From Pleurobrachia bachei (taxonomy: Eukaryota > Ctenophora > Tentaculata > Cydippida > Pleurobrachiidae), in contig AVPN01000968.1 in NCBI GenBank assembly GCA_000695325.1, positions 8,104 through 30,936 on the forward strand: a DNA stretch of 22,833 bases, written 5' to 3'. The position numbers and the translations under genes are program-made. The notes under the pieces were generated by a model. The model saw only the letters and a list, made by a program, of their open reading frames with translations, searched no databases and was not told the origin of the DNA. Positions 1 to 22,833 of the stretch are shown here, one piece after another (positions within the stretch are counted from its first letter, which is position 1; every line of letters starts with the position of its first letter).

Positions 1-93
<93 letters not shown>

Positions 94-108
94 AGAGAGA
101 GAGAGAGA
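1..108. repeat. (GA)n microsatellite at the window edge
   Basis: Nearly pure GA repeat with a few A and G interruptions; it continues beyond the left edge. It ends just before the donor-side intron of exon 39. Confidence 0.97.
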
Positions 109-182
109 AACCTATGGAAAGTTATAGTAAGAAGTAGATTAGACAGCTAAGAAGGACCTATAGGATGCACCGTTATACTTAC

Positions 183-22150
<21,968 letters not shown>

Positions 22151-22833
22151 CTGAGCATATTAGCAATATATTAACATTCAGTATTTATATTAAGTTAACT
22201 AAAGGTATAATACACATAGCAATAGTACTGAAGTTATATTAGTTCTACATATGTTTTCAATATGAAGTTTCCCTACAATGCGCTAATTGCAATATATAAT
22301 GAACAAGAGCCTGTGTACAAAACAAAGAGAAGGGGCAGCAGAACACACAAGACACTATCATACAGACAAAAGAGCGGAAGGATACTCCTAAACACACTGA
22401 ATTGCAAACTATAGAGTCCAAGCAACGGAGGGGAGAGGTGGAAAGCCGTATTACACTCAGGATTCTTTGCCTACTACTTGGGTGGAGAGAAAGAGATAGA
22501 GAGATAGAGATAGAGAGAGAAAGGGAGTGATACTCCAAATGCAGCTGTGGGTTGAGGGAATCCTGTCGACACCTATCAGAAAGACCTTGCTGTGAGAGAG
22601 GGAGAGAAAAGAATGGCACTTGGAGTTGGGTAAAGAAAATTATGCGATAGAAAGAAAAGAATGAGAGAGAGTCGAGAAGTCGAACAAATGTTATGAGAGG
22701 CAGGCTAAAGGGTAGAATGACTTGGTCAGGAAATGTACAGGGTCGGCTTCAGGCCATGGCCACTAGTGCTCGTGAATGTCTCCCTCTTTCTAAATTCACG
22801 CTAACAGCTGAACTTTTCTTCTGTATATTTCGA
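22151..22833 (-). other. Upstream intron or 5' region, nothing coding recognised
   Basis: No further module-like exon is visible. GA-rich low complexity occurs at about 22485-22530. A 120-codon frame at 22257-22619 is low-complexity (serine-leucine runs from GA repeats). Since module 1 enters in mid-codon, an earlier exon must lie here unseen or beyond the edge. Confidence 0.65.

Noticed and set aside
22257-22619. 120-codon minus-strand frame near the right edge
   Set aside because: Composed largely of serine-leucine runs from GA-type repeat; no module motif and no fit to exon 1.

Overview
The window reads as eukaryotic nuclear DNA, probably from an invertebrate or early-branching metazoan (a sponge-like genome would fit). 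It has one long intron-rich gene with GT..AG splice sites, abundant GA and AC microsatellites, small terminal-inverted-repeat elements, and no bacterial-style gene packing. The organism call is an inference with modest confidence.

Almost everything belongs to a single gene on the minus strand, read from right to left and open at both window edges. I can trace 39 exons from 22150 down to 183. They total 5,936 nt, about 1,978 codons, and every junction is phase-consistent. The order in the protein is: (1) eight tandem modules of 53-80 residues, one per exon, with all exons phase 1-1 (21962-22150 down to 19437-19622), which I do not recognise; (2) a short acidic linker (18951-19025); (3) a first calponin-homology (CH) domain over four exons (18201 down to 12000); (4) a second CH domain over exons 11639-11718, 10763-10829 and 10382-10600, interrupted by a removable 195-nt acidic exon at 11143-11337; (5) a helical spectrin-repeat-like rod (10176 down to 5220); (6) a beta-rich segment resembling the end of a plakin SH3 domain (4912-5057); (7) a 260-residue five-exon rod cassette present twice in tandem (4454-2631 and 1960-183). 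Paired CH domains followed by spectrin repeats point to an actin-binding cytoskeletal linker of the spectrin/alpha-actinin/plakin superfamily. The plakin reading is the most attractive but unproven.

The 5-kb intron inside CH1 (12099-17056) holds two striking objects. One is an uninterrupted (AC)n tract of 2,114 bp, 1,057 perfect units. The other is an intronless 251-codon open frame on the same strand (12118-12873) of unknown identity. Other introns carry a 172-bp TA-flanked inverted-repeat element, a smaller relative, perfect hairpins, short tandem repeats and palindromes matching the RFX/X-box pattern.

The best candidates for something undescribed are the N-terminal module array (each module has an internal two-fold pattern) fused to a CH-CH-spectrin protein; the acidic cassette exon whose skipping would rebuild a normal CH2; and the tandem rod cassette, whose two copies differ at 22 coding positions, all synonymous, while an adjoining 428-bp intron stretch is identical.
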